26,236 nucleotides of DNA from an uncultured Clostridia bacterium (GCA_937915925.1 CALGGM010000223.1:1-26236); one strand, 5' to 3'; positions 16,463 through 24,088 are shown, counted from the first letter of the stretch. Made by a program: numbers and translations. Notes: generated from the sequence alone by a model not told the origin.

Positions 16463-16515
16463 TTGACAAACTATCATTGGAATGATATAATTCTGGTGTA
16501 TCATTCCAATGATAG
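16463..16515 (+). promoter_or_regulatory. Consensus promoter inside a perfect 17-bp operator dyad
   Basis: TTGACA (16463-16468) and TATAAT (16486-16491) are perfect consensus boxes with 17-base spacing. CTATCATTGGAATGATA at 16471-16487 is repeated exactly as its reverse complement at 16499-16515, with 11 bases between. Each arm is itself nearly palindromic (TATCATT-GG-AATGATA), so two dimer sites are likely. The left arm covers the spacer and start of the -10 box, the right arm the transcription start. Occupancy would block polymerase. The HTH antitoxin encoded second in the operon is the natural ligand (inference). Confidence 0.85.
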
Positions 16516-16526
16516 GAGAAGCCGCT

Positions 16527-17225
16527 ATGGAAAAGATCACTTTGTTTCACGGAAGCAATCAAATTGTTGAATCGCCGGAGCTGTCACAGGGGAATATTCA
16601 CAATGACTATGGACAGGGATTCTATTGCACTCGGATTGAGGAAATGGCAAGGGAATGGGCATGTAAAAATCAGAAGGATGGCTTTGTAAATCGCTACGAG
16701 TTGAATATGGATGGGTTGAGCGTGCTGAATCTGTCCGACGGAAAACATACGGTTCTGAACTGGATCGCCATTCTGCTGAAAAACAGGACTTTCCGCCTGC
16801 GCTCGCCGATTGCCATTGACGCCAGAGAGTATCTGATTGAGCATTTTGCAATCGACACCACAGCATACGATGTCATCGTAGGTTATCGTGCAAACGATTC
16901 CTATTTTCAGTATGCAGAATCTTTCGTGGAAAACACGTTGCCGCTACGCAGCCTGAACAGAGCATTAACACTTGGTAAGCTCGGGTTGCAAACCGTTCTG
17001 GTCTCTGAAAATGCCTTCATACAGATCCGCTTTGTTGACGCAGAACCCGTAGATAAAACGATCTATTATCCGAAGTTTTTTGAACGGGACACGAATGCGA
17101 GGCAAACCTATATGACGGAGATTGCAAAGAGCAGATCCTATCGAGATGATATCTTCGTGCTGGATATTCTGAGAGAGGAGATGGCAAACGATGACCCGCG
17201 CATACAGCGAATCTTATTTGAGTGA
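16527..17225 (+). CDS. DUF3990-type toxin (ADP-ribosyltransferase-like)
   Basis: The 232-residue protein opens with L-F-H-G-S-N, then S-P-E-L, D-Y-G-Q-G-F-Y-C-T and A-R-E-W-A. This is the H-G-S / G-x-G-F-Y pattern of the DUF3990 family, related to ADP-ribosyltransferases. A later I-V-G-Y-R-A-N-D-S-Y-F-x-Y segment is also typical. The family is usually the toxin of a toxin-antitoxin pair; its target is not established. ATG 16527 has AGGAG 8 bases upstream; the in-frame ATG at 16509 lies inside the operator. Its end overlaps the antitoxin gene by 35 bases, the usual coupling for such pairs. Family call is by motif recognition only. Confidence 0.75.
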   Translation: MEKITLFHGSNQIVESPELSQGNIHNDYGQGFYCTRIEEMAREWACKNQKDGFVNRYELNMDGLSVLNLSDGKHTVLNWIAILLKNRTFRLRSPIAIDAREYLIEHFAIDTTAYDVIVGYRANDSYFQYAESFVENTLPLRSLNRALTLGKLGLQTVLVSENAFIQIRFVDAEPVDKTIYYPKFFERDTNARQTYMTEIAKSRSYRDDIFVLDILREEMANDDPRIQRILFE

Positions 17226-17838
17226 CGCCAAAGATCGCCTGTCGCAATGTTTCGATTATCTGATCAACGACTGCGGCATGAAAGCGGATTGGACCGCATC
17301 GATCTTTCTCTCTTCCGGATATGCAGAGCAGTTTGAACGGGGTAACCCCGCGATCCTTGCGGGTATGTCCGGCATCGAGCTTGCGAGGGCTGTGGTGGAG
17401 GCGACCTATCAAAAGAAAAAGCTGCCGGAGCCCGGATATGCCGAAGGGCTTTCTCCTGCGTATTGGGCAGGCTGGGCGCTGGCGGAGTATCAATGGTTCA
17501 GCGGAAAACGTTTCAAAGACATCTTTGAGCATACTAAGCTATCCGATATCATCACTATGTACTCTGTGTACCACGAGATGGACATCTCCAAGTTCATTGA
17601 GACAATGGATGAAAAATGTGCGACGGTGCTGCCGGAATGCAGGTTGAAAAAGCTGCGGGAAAGTCGTGGACTCTCCCAGGCGGAGCTTTCCAAGATCTCC
17701 GGCGTCAGCCTGCGCTCCATTCAAATGTACGAGCAGCGCGTCAACGATATCGACAAAGCCCAGGCGCAGACGATCTATAAGCTGTCGCGCGTGATTGGCT
17801 GTGCGATGGAGGATTTGCTGGAAACGCCGATGGAATGA
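17191..17838 (+). CDS. HTH antitoxin fused to a neutralising N-terminal domain
   Basis: The 215-residue protein ends in a Cro/CI-type helix-turn-helix from about residue 150: R-L-K-K-L-R-E-S-R-G-L-S-Q-A-E-L-S, then G-V-S-L-R-S-I-Q-M-Y-E-Q and I-Y-K-L-S-R-V-I-G-C. The N-terminal 150 residues contain L-S-P-A-Y-W-A-G-W-A-L-A-E-Y-Q-W-F-S-G, a conserved feature of proteins paired with DUF3990 toxins, probably the toxin-binding part. It starts inside the toxin gene behind GAGGAG. It should bind the dyad at 16471-16515 and repress its own operon, with or without toxin. GC content is higher than that of the surrounding genes, hinting that the pair arrived as a unit. Confidence 0.78.
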   Translation: MTRAYSESYLSDAKDRLSQCFDYLINDCGMKADWTASIFLSSGYAEQFERGNPAILAGMSGIELARAVVEATYQKKKLPEPGYAEGLSPAYWAGWALAEYQWFSGKRFKDIFEHTKLSDIITMYSVYHEMDISKFIETMDEKCATVLPECRLKKLRESRGLSQAELSKISGVSLRSIQMYEQRVNDIDKAQAQTIYKLSRVIGCAMEDLLETPME

Positions 17839-17898
17839 TTTCTACGTCTAACGAATTGATAGGACGAGCTCAATGATAATTATGAAGAGGATAGAATT

Positions 17899-19377
17899 AT
17901 GGATATAGAGGAAATCAAAACTAATTCACTAACACTAACCGACATGCTCTTTGAAAAAGAAGCAACCCAGAGTATTGATTACATATCAATTGATGATTAT
18001 ATTTTGTCTACTTTCGGGTTTGAGAAAAGCACGCTTACGGACTTGTCACCAGAACTGTTAAAAAAGAATTTTATATTCTTAATGTGCCATATTGCAAGGG
18101 ATATTAAAGAAATTGGAGAGAGACTGCGTAGTTATAAAGCAAAACATACGTCCTTACAGAATACAAAAACCAATGCTGCCGAGTTTGAACGTAGAAAACT
18201 TGTATATTTTAGCGATATAAATAAGGAAGCAATTGGAGAAATCTGTTCCTTCATAGCAAAAGGTATTCCCGAATTTCTTAAAGATTCGCCTTATGATTTA
18301 TTGAACCGTGAATGTGAGCGCGAAGGCTTATCCAATTTTTTCTTCCAGCGCCGGTATAAATACGCATGGTACAGATCATATTATTCTGTGGATTATCCTT
18401 ATGGAATATCGGTTAAGTTGAATCAATATGTAAAAGAGAAGTACTCTTTAACTGAATCACTTCAAGAGGAACAGAGACTCATGGATTTGCATTCTCGAAA
18501 TCCAGAAGCGTTTTGGAAATTAATGAATAATTACGTTGATCATGACGATGTTATGAAAAGGATACTTGAACGTGTCTCAAACAATTATCACTTAAAAAAG
18601 CGTCAAGAAATCTTTGAAACTTTAAATGGACTATTTACCCAGAAAAAATATCAAAGCTTTATTACACTTGGTCTTATCCAAGTTGAAGGACTATTTGATG
18701 ATTACTGTCAAATTAGGTTTGGAGAAGGTGAAAACAACGGGACTCTTGTTGAAAAAGTTAAGAAGTCTTTATCAACAAATGAATATACTTTTTTACAAAT
18801 GTATCCTTACTTTGCATTTGATGTTCCTCTATTAAGAAACGAAGTTGCACATAAAGGAATGCTCCAAACCGAGAACGCCGAGTTTTGGGCGTATAATCTT
18901 GTCCTTGATTTGAACACCTTGTCGCAATTAGTAAAAACAGAGAGTTATGATAAGTTTATACCTGCCATTATGACCTTTGATGAATTACTAAAATGGGATC
19001 CAGAGAAGAACACAACAAGTGAGCTATTCGACACGCTTGTTTCTGAGCTTTTCATGGCAGACAAGATTGCCAATGAACACTTTTGGAGTGTTATCAAGCA
19101 ACCAGAAGAATATAAAGATGAAATTATGTTCTACAAAATATGCGATTTACCAGAGGGAAGTATGGATTTGCCGGGAATAATTGACCTGCTTTCGCAACTT
19201 GTAAGAAGCGAAGGTTTATGGGGAGCAATGCATCGATTTGTTGCAAATCGTGTTACTCCATCGAATAAGTGGGATGAAGTTCTTGCGTTTGCAAAAAGGA
19301 TGAAAGACCAATACATTGGTTTACTTGAAGATGACGCAAAAAGCGAATGCATAGAGGTCGCGAAAATAGTTGGTTAG
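17899..19377 (+). CDS. HEPN-domain protein, candidate RNase or abortive-infection factor
   Basis: This 492-residue AT-rich gene starts after GAGGA and stands alone. The N-terminal half is helical, with many charged residues and no motif I know. Residues about 245-345 look like a HEPN domain: a helix Y-Q-S-F-I-T-L-G-L-I-Q-V-E-G-L-F-D-D-Y, a loop, then L-L-R313-N-E-V-A-H318-K-G. R-N-x-x-A-H is the catalytic R-x4-H of metal-independent HEPN ribonucleases in toxins, Abi systems and CRISPR effectors. No membrane segment or nucleotide-binding motif is visible. The partner or trigger may be the N-terminal domain itself. HEPN toxins often pair with an MNT nucleotidyltransferase; none is adjacent, so it may be a self-contained sensor-effector. 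Confidence is high for coding, moderate for HEPN. Confidence 0.72.
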   Translation: MDIEEIKTNSLTLTDMLFEKEATQSIDYISIDDYILSTFGFEKSTLTDLSPELLKKNFIFLMCHIARDIKEIGERLRSYKAKHTSLQNTKTNAAEFERRKLVYFSDINKEAIGEICSFIAKGIPEFLKDSPYDLLNRECEREGLSNFFFQRRYKYAWYRSYYSVDYPYGISVKLNQYVKEKYSLTESLQEEQRLMDLHSRNPEAFWKLMNNYVDHDDVMKRILERVSNNYHLKKRQEIFETLNGLFTQKKYQSFITLGLIQVEGLFDDYCQIRFGEGENNGTLVEKVKKSLSTNEYTFLQMYPYFAFDVPLLRNEVAHKGMLQTENAEFWAYNLVLDLNTLSQLVKTESYDKFIPAIMTFDELLKWDPEKNTTSELFDTLVSELFMADKIANEHFWSVIKQPEEYKDEIMFYKICDLPEGSMDLPGIIDLLSQLVRSEGLWGAMHRFVANRVTPSNKWDEVLAFAKRMKDQYIGLLEDDAKSECIEVAKIVG

Positions 19378-19428
19378 TTTACGGATTATATATCCTTTGG
19401 CTAATTAACCATGAGTATTTTTTGCGTG

Positions 19429-19465
19429 AAAAATCCCCTGAAACTGCCGATTTCAGAGGATTTTT
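19429..19465. terminator. Bidirectional terminator after HEPN gene
   Basis: AAAAATCCCCTGAAA, loop CTGCCGA, TTTCAGAGGATTTTT: a 15-base stem with one mismatch. It directly abuts the CCA-side end of the tRNA-like sequence on the opposite strand. Confidence 0.8.
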
Positions 19466-19541
19466 GATACGAATGATCGGTTTCGAACCTGTGACCTCAT
19501 GGTGCTAAACCATGTACTTTGCCATCTGAGTTACACCCGGA
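19465..19541 (-). tRNA. Degenerate tRNA-like pseudogene
   Basis: The minus strand shows a 77-base tRNA outline: 5' TCCGGGTGTAACTCAGATGG, a D arm, a perfect anticodon stem CATGG/CCATG around loop TTTAGCA (anticodon position TAG), a short variable loop and GGTTCGAAACC at the T loop. The T stem has two mismatches and the acceptor strands do not pair (5' TCCGGGT against 3' ATTCGTA), so it is not functional. A UAG anticodon would mean Leu, but there is no long variable arm. It is probably a decayed tRNA or island attachment remnant. Confidence 0.55.
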
Positions 19542-19764
19542 TATTCAGTTTTTGCTTTGCTGTTGTGGCCAGACAGAGGTCTTCGGTTTTATGCGAAAAG
19601 TACAAAGTTCAAAAGCTCCTGAGAGATCAGAATGACGCATAAGCATGCCGCAGCACAACAGGACGCAAATCGTGATTTAAAAAAGAAATATATCAATTAG
19701 CATTGATATTTTTCCTTTTGGAATCGACATATTTCCGAATCGCGCTATAGGAGTTTTCAATAAA
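19542..19764. other. Gene-free scar left of the IS3 element
   Basis: The transposase frame ends at 19765. No inverted-repeat copy of the right IS end is visible in this stretch. A hairpin ATATCAAT-tagc-ATTGATAT at 19690-19709 followed by a T-run could terminate rightward transcripts. Nothing else is recognised. Confidence 0.4.
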
Positions 19765-20868
19765 TCACGTTTTGATCCTTGTTTTATTGTAAAACAAGAT
19801 ATACCGGTCAAGTGCGTCCCGGAATTCATCAAATGTAGAATAAGGATACATCAACGGAAGCTCTGCTTTCATATGACCGAAGAAAGATTCGATCCGGGCG
19901 TTATCAAAGCAGTTTCCGGCACGGGACATGCTTTGGACGATTCCGTTCTTTTCCAAGTAAGCAGAATATGTCTTGCTCCGGAACTGACTGCCTTGGTCTG
20001 AATGAAGGATCAGTCCTTCGCCTGGATGACGATCAAGTACGGCCGCCTTCACACAATCCACCGCGCATGTGGCTTTCATTGACGGAAGTATTTCGTGCCG
20101 AATGATGCTTCCGTCATATAGATCCATGATGCACATCAAATAATACGGTTTAGATAAAATGTGAAAGTAGGTAATGTCGGTCGTCCATTTCTCGTTGGGT
20201 CGTTCTGCATGGAAGTTTTGCCGCAGCAAATCTTTCTTTTCGCTTTGAAGCGTCCATTGATTTTTGCGGACAACGTAAAGCTTGGATTGCAGATCATTCT
20301 CCCGAAGGATGCGTTGCAGCCGTTTATGGTTGACGATGATCCCCCTATTCCTTAAAGCTTTGTCCATGCGGCGATATCCGTAGGTTCCACCGCTTGCATC
20401 ATAAATTTCACGGATCGTTCTCAATAAATCATCATACTTTTTGACGTTTTCCTTGCGCTCTTGGCTTGCCTTCCACTTATAGAACCCGCTTCTAGATACG
20501 TTTCCCAACATACACAGTTTAACAACCGATTCACTGCTCCATTCATTGATCAGTTCATACTTTTTGTTAGGCCGTTGGATGTCCAACGCACGCGAAAGGA
20601 AGGTGTTTTCAGAGCGAAGCCGTTTGTTCTCCCGATCCAATTCCTGACAATATCGATAGAACTCATCGGCAGTTGGAAAGCTAACGGCGCAGCGTTTTCT
20701 TCTTCTGTCAAAGCTGCTTTCTCCAAACACACTATAATTGATTACCCAATATCGAACGGAGGCCGGGCACCGTATTCCTAATCGTTTGCAGATCCGTCTT
20801 GCACCCATTCCTTCACGATAGTAGAGACGCAGCGCTTCGCGCTTGACTTCATCGCTATATATCACCAT
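19765..20868 (-). CDS. IS3-family transposase, fused orfAB, C-terminus probably truncated
   Basis: The reading frame is continuous through the parts normally encoded by orfA and orfB: an HTH (E-G-M-G-A-R-R-I-C-K-R-L-G-I), a leucine-zipper-like helix (C-Q-E-L-D-R-E-N-K-R-L-R-S-E-N), then the integrase core. Numbered from the upstream ATG at 20874, the DDE triad is D233 (W-T-T-D-I-T-Y-F), D293 (L-H-S-D-Q-G-S-Q-F) and E329 (D-N-A-R-I-E-S-F-F-G-H-M-K), with 35 residues between the last two. Most IS3 elements need a -1 frameshift to join these parts; here none is required. It stops at Y-N-K-T-R-I-K-T, where relatives normally go on about 20 residues to an S-P-x-x-Y-R motif, so the 3' end looks lost. 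ATG 20868 has GAGGGG at good spacing. Confidence 0.88.
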   Translation of the reverse strand: MVIYSDEVKREALRLYYREGMGARRICKRLGIRCPASVRYWVINYSVFGESSFDRRRKRCAVSFPTADEFYRYCQELDRENKRLRSENTFLSRALDIQRPNKKYELINEWSSESVVKLCMLGNVSRSGFYKWKASQERKENVKKYDDLLRTIREIYDASGGTYGYRRMDKALRNRGIIVNHKRLQRILRENDLQSKLYVVRKNQWTLQSEKKDLLRQNFHAERPNEKWTTDITYFHILSKPYYLMCIMDLYDGSIIRHEILPSMKATCAVDCVKAAVLDRHPGEGLILHSDQGSQFRSKTYSAYLEKNGIVQSMSRAGNCFDNARIESFFGHMKAELPLMYPYSTFDEFRDALDRYILFYNKTRIKT

Positions 20869-20994
20869 ATGCACCCCTCTGCCTTTTTCACAAGTATAAC
20901 ACTATTATAACCGATTTGCCAAACAGGAGGATAAAAGACGGCTGACCGGTTCGGTCAACCGTTTGAAAAGTGTCCACTTTTGGGGTGCAGGTCA
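19765..20994 (-). mobile_element. IS3-family insertion sequence, one end intact
   Basis: The right boundary is the terminal repeat TGACCTGCACCCCAAAAGTG (minus strand, starting at 20994), where a dGTPase reading frame is interrupted. The left boundary is not found: no matching inverted repeat occurs before 19765, and the transposase lacks its usual tail. The element is therefore probably immobile unless supplied in trans. A diverged copy of the same right end lies at 9727-9792. Confidence 0.75.
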
Positions 20995-21521
20995 TCTCTT
21001 TCTGTATGAAGTTTTGTAATAACCCGAAACCCTTGTGGATTTCCATCAAACTGTAAAAAATCATTAATTAGCTTTTTAAACAGTTTTTTATTTTGAACTT
21101 TATAACGAGAAATACCTGCGTCAGTAAACGAATTTCTTGCCCAACTCTTAATAGCTTCTTCACCGAAATGGCCAAAGGGCGGATTCCCAATATCATGCAA
21201 TAAGCAAGCATTTTCAACGATGGAAACCATCATACCGATTTCAGATTGATCAATATAGTTTTGCTCATATAGTTTTTGCGCTATCCTATTCGATAGTGAT
21301 CTGCCAATATCTGATACTTCTAAAGAATGGGTCATCCTTGTTCTTACACTAGAATTAGATTCTAATGAGAAAACTTGAGCTTTTTGTTGCAGTCTTCTAA
21401 AAGAAGAAGAGTATATTAATCTTGACCTGTCACTGTAGAATTCTTCAATGGAGTTTGTGCGGGAAATTGTTGTATCGCGCAGCCTTTTTGTCGAAAAAAA
21501 CTTTTTGTAGTTAATGTCCAT
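20995..21521 (-). pseudogene. dgt: dGTP triphosphohydrolase, N-terminal fragment cut by IS3
   Basis: About 175 residues remain of an enzyme usually 430-500 long. They include D-R-S-R-L-I-Y-S-S-S-F-R-R-L-Q, T-R-M-T-H65-S-L-E-V, and L-L-H109-D110-I-G-N-P-P-F-G-H-F-G, the HD metal-binding residues, then F-D-G-N-P-Q-G-F-R-V-I-T-K-L. The enzyme hydrolyses dGTP to deoxyguanosine and triphosphate; dGTPases are also known antiphage factors that starve phage of dNTPs. The start follows AAGGAGG. The frame runs into the IS terminal repeat at 20994 and no C-terminal part is found to the left, so the insertion was followed by deletion. It is almost surely inactive. Confidence 0.85.
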
Positions 21522-21737
21522 GCTATGCCTCCTTAGATTTAATCCAACTATATAAACACCCCAAACCACCTAATTAGTCCCTTAATATTATTATATATTT
21601 TCTACTTTTGTACTTTGCATTAGTACATTTCTCCTTTGTAGTCGGGATAGGATTTCTAATGTGAGGAAACTTGGCGAAACCATATTAACTAAAAGTCATG
21701 TAATATGCATCTTATAGTTACTTTTCCTATATATAGC

Positions 21738-21752
21738 GTAGCAGTATGCTAC
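21738..21752. promoter_or_regulatory. Short dyad upstream of XRE regulator
   Basis: GTAGCAGTATGCTAC pairs GTAGC with GCTAC 21 bases before the regulator start, just below TATATA. It is a plausible operator for autoregulation (inference). The wider gap 21522-21772 is AT-rich, with divergent promoters presumed. Confidence 0.35.
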
Positions 21753-21772
21753 ACAATATGGAGCGGAAAGTT

Positions 21773-22114
21773 ATGGAACACGCAAAAGAGTTGAGATTGC
21801 TTGCGGACGCAATACATCAAGCACGAGAAGAAAAAAGAATTACGCAAGAACAACTTGCGGAATACTTGCAGATTTCTCCGACTCATGTGAGACATCTCGA
21901 AAGCGGGCGTAGAAAGCCTTCCATCGAGAAGTTAATCTCCCTGTGCAAGATTCTTGATATTTCATTCGATCAGGTGGTGAAAGGTCAACCGCGTCCGGCA
22001 GCGACCGCGTCTGAGCGCGTTTTGAATTGCATGGAGAATGTGTTTTCTGAGGAAGAACGGAACCTGATCGCTGATTTGATCGAGGCAGCAGCAGACAAAA
22101 GAACAAGCAAATAA
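21773..22114 (+). CDS. XRE-family transcriptional regulator
   Basis: The 113-residue protein has a Cro/CI-type HTH in its first 65 residues (A-I-H-Q-A-R-E-E-K-R-I-T-Q-E-Q-L-A-E-Y-L, then S-P-T-H-V-R-H-L-E-S-G-R-R-K-P-S). A short helical tail follows that probably dimerises. ATG 21773 is chosen over 21746 because GGAGCGGAAAG sits before it. It is monocistronic, bounded by a terminator at 22125. Such regulators control island or phage-like promoters; its target is not evident apart from the dyad at 21738. Confidence 0.88.
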   Translation: MEHAKELRLLADAIHQAREEKRITQEQLAEYLQISPTHVRHLESGRRKPSIEKLISLCKILDISFDQVVKGQPRPAATASERVLNCMENVFSEEERNLIADLIEAAADKRTSK

Positions 22115-22124
22115 CAAATAACGT

Positions 22125-22165
22125 ACTGATCCAAAAGGCATTCTTTTAGGATCAGTGCGCTTTTT
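22125..22165 (+). terminator. Terminator after XRE regulator
   Basis: ACTGATCC-AAAAG, loop GCATT, CTTTT-A-GGATCAGT with a one-base bulge, then GCGCTTTTTG. Confidence 0.8.
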
Positions 22166-22223
22166 GTTCGACAAAAACAGACAAAACCTGACAATCTTTT
22201 CATACAATATTTAATGGACTTTT

Positions 22224-22262
22224 CATGAACCGATGGTGTTTTAGTTATTAGATGGGTTCATG
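22224..22262. promoter_or_regulatory. 8-bp inverted repeat upstream of sigma factor
   Basis: CATGAACC at 22224-22231 and GGTTCATG at 22255-22262 are perfect inverted copies 23 bases apart, 20 bases before the sigma gene. It could be an operator or a leader hairpin. No clear promoter boxes could be chosen. Confidence 0.35.
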
Positions 22263-22282
22263 TGAGTCCCGAAAGGAATCCC

Positions 22283-22810
22283 ATGGCTAAATCCATCATG
22301 GACTTCATTGAGGAGAACTACAAGGACCTTCTCACCTTCGCCATTAAGCTGAGCGGAAATTTGGCGGACGGCGAAGACGTGTTGCAGACGGTCGCAGCGA
22401 AGATTTGCGCCAAGCAAGACGATCTGAAGGACCTTGCGTATTGCAAGTCGTATTTGATGACGTGCATTCGCAATGCAACGTTCAATTTGAAGCGAACAAA
22501 AGCGAGGCAGCGAGTGGCAGATGTGGATTTTGAAAAGCTGAAAGAAGTGCTTCCCGATTCCAGACCGAAGCGGGAATTTGAAGTCGTGGAATGGATCGAG
22601 TCGCTGGAGCAGCATTTAAGCTACTACGATGAAGAATCGAGAAAGGCGTTTATCGCATACTATGTAGATCAAGTGCCGTTAGAGGAGGTTGCAGTTTCGC
22701 TCGGACTGACAAAGCGGCAGACGACCAAGAAGTTTGAGAGCATGCGTAATTATTTGAAGCGGCATTATAAGCATCTGTTCATACAACTGAGTGTTTTGCT
22801 GTCGATGTAA
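22283..22810 (+). CDS. ECF-like RNA polymerase sigma factor
   Basis: The 175-residue protein has region 2 in its first 70 residues (L-A-D-G-E-D-V-L-Q-T-V-A-A-K, then S-Y-L-M-T-C-I-R-N) and a region-4 HTH near 125-165 (A-F-I-A-Y-Y-V-D-Q-V-P-L-E-E-V-A, then L-G-L-T-K-R-Q-T-T-K). There is no region 1 or full region 3, as in ECF sigma factors. It would recruit polymerase to a small regulon under control of the membrane protein encoded 16 bases downstream. ATG 22283 has AAGGAA ahead of it; the in-frame GTG 22262 lies in the inverted repeat. Confidence 0.85.
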   Translation: MAKSIMDFIEENYKDLLTFAIKLSGNLADGEDVLQTVAAKICAKQDDLKDLAYCKSYLMTCIRNATFNLKRTKARQRVADVDFEKLKEVLPDSRPKREFEVVEWIESLEQHLSYYDEESRKAFIAYYVDQVPLEEVAVSLGLTKRQTTKKFESMRNYLKRHYKHLFIQLSVLLSM

Positions 22811-22826
22811 GAAAGGAGCATTGCCG

Positions 22827-23669
22827 ATGAAAATGACAAGATTGGAATGGCGATACCTGCAAAGAATCGCGTTGGATCACCCATATTATGATACGCACAA
22901 GCCTCCTCTCAGTGACGCGGAAGCGAGAGCGATCATGGAGGCGAACAATACGATGACCGGCAGGGAATTTGTCGATTCCATCTATGCAAAACTCGGTATG
23001 ACCCGACCGGTTAAGGAAAAGAAACACCTTGCATGGCTTAGCAATATAGGCGAACTGTTTACCGTACCTCCGATCCGCAAGATCGCGATAGCGATTCTTG
23101 TTGCTATATTGATGACCGTATTCTTTACCGCGACGCCCACTGGCCGTACAATTGCAGAGAGTGTGATAAGGTATATTGTCACATTGTTTAATGATGGTAG
23201 GATGATTGTAAACCAAAGTAATAATGAACAGTTATCTTATTCTATTCCTTATGACGACTTTGTGGGAGAGATGCAAGATTCGGACAGCGACGTGGATGAT
23301 ATTGTTTATATAGCATCCTTTGAAGAATTCAGAAAAGCTACCGGTAAAACTCCGATTGAGTTGCAATACCCAGTTATAGAATTGTATTATTCGTATGATA
23401 AAGAAACGAACTATCTCGATATAAATGCTATATATGAGACACCGAACGGATCGATAATAGCTTATCAAATCTGGAATGCAAACGAAATGGAATCCGTTAC
23501 ATTAGAGGGGTATAACGTATATGATGAGGGAAGATCCATCTACTATTCAATTGAGAAAGATAAGGGAAGAGTTCATTGTAAGATGATAATGGAAGATTCT
23601 GTATTTTCAATGTCTTCGGAAGGGAGCTTTACGCTCAACGATTTCATTAATCTATTACAAAATCATTGA
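22827..23669 (+). CDS. Membrane protein, probable anti-sigma factor
   Basis: The 280-residue protein has a cytoplasmic part of about 80 residues, one membrane helix (about 83-102, I-A-I-A-I-L-V-A-I-L-M-T-V-F-F) and an external C-terminal domain of about 175 residues, acidic and rich in beta-type sequence (D-D-I-V-Y-I-A-S-F-E-E-F, W-N-A-N-E-M-E-S-V). This layout, immediately after an ECF sigma gene with AAAGGAG, fits a one-helix anti-sigma factor. The outer domain resembles the DUF4367 type. No zinc-binding HxxxCxxC anti-sigma motif is present. The signal is unknown. A stem at 23674 follows. Confidence 0.78.
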   Translation: MKMTRLEWRYLQRIALDHPYYDTHKPPLSDAEARAIMEANNTMTGREFVDSIYAKLGMTRPVKEKKHLAWLSNIGELFTVPPIRKIAIAILVAILMTVFFTATPTGRTIAESVIRYIVTLFNDGRMIVNQSNNEQLSYSIPYDDFVGEMQDSDSDVDDIVYIASFEEFRKATGKTPIELQYPVIELYYSYDKETNYLDINAIYETPNGSIIAYQIWNANEMESVTLEGYNVYDEGRSIYYSIEKDKGRVHCKMIMEDSVFSMSSEGSFTLNDFINLLQNH

Positions 23670-23673
23670 TGAA

Positions 23674-23701
23674 AGACGGACGCTCTGATGAACGTCCGTC
23701 T
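23674..23701. terminator. Hairpin between convergent genes
   Basis: AGACGGACG and CGTCCGTCT form a perfect 9-bp stem with a 10-base loop. It lies between the convergent anti-sigma and secreted-protein genes. The T-run is short on the plus strand (TATTT), so termination strength is uncertain. Confidence 0.55.
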
Positions 23702-23710
23702 ATTTAACGA

Positions 23711-24088
23711 TCATATATTATATGTCTTTTCGGATGAATGTGTGATGCCGTCCGCAGCAAAGCTCAAGCGTAGGTGATAGGTTCCAGACGGAAGAGTAAC
23801 GTATTTACTTAGACTAATCGTTGTATTTGAAGATATTGTGCTGACAGCTGTGATATAGTTATATGATGCATCATATAAAGCAAGTGTTGCAGTTACGCTA
23901 ACTGCGTTAGGGTTTTTTATCTTCGCCCACATCTTGTATTGCGTACCGGAAATGTGCGTTAACCCATATATTGTTGTAATTTCCGCTCTTTCCAACTGAG
24001 TTTCTGCAGTGCCATCAGCAAACGCGGGTACGGTGACCATCATGCACATCAAAAGTGCAAGGGCGAGACATAGGACCTTTTTTCTCAT
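23711..24088 (-). CDS. Small secreted protein
   Basis: The 125-residue protein has a clear signal peptide: M-R-K-K, a hydrophobic stretch, and likely cleavage after P-A-F-A before D-G. The mature part is Thr/Ser/Tyr-rich with alternating beta-type segments (T-A-T-L-A-L-Y-D-A-S-Y-N-Y, G-T-Y-H-L-R-L-S-F-A) and no cysteines, suggesting one small beta-sandwich domain. I do not recognise the family. The start at 24088 follows GGAGG; ATG 24100 is too early for it. It is transcribed towards the anti-sigma gene and might belong to that regulon (inference). Confidence 0.78.
   Translation of the reverse strand: MRKKVLCLALALLMCMMVTVPAFADGTAETQLERAEITTIYGLTHISGTQYKMWAKIKNPNAVSVTATLALYDASYNYITAVSTISSNTTISLSKYVTLPSGTYHLRLSFAADGITHSSEKTYNI

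Noticed and set aside
9727..20994. Composite transposon bounded by two IS3 copies
   Set aside because: The left copy is only a diverged tip and the right copy lacks its left end; neither could transpose the block.
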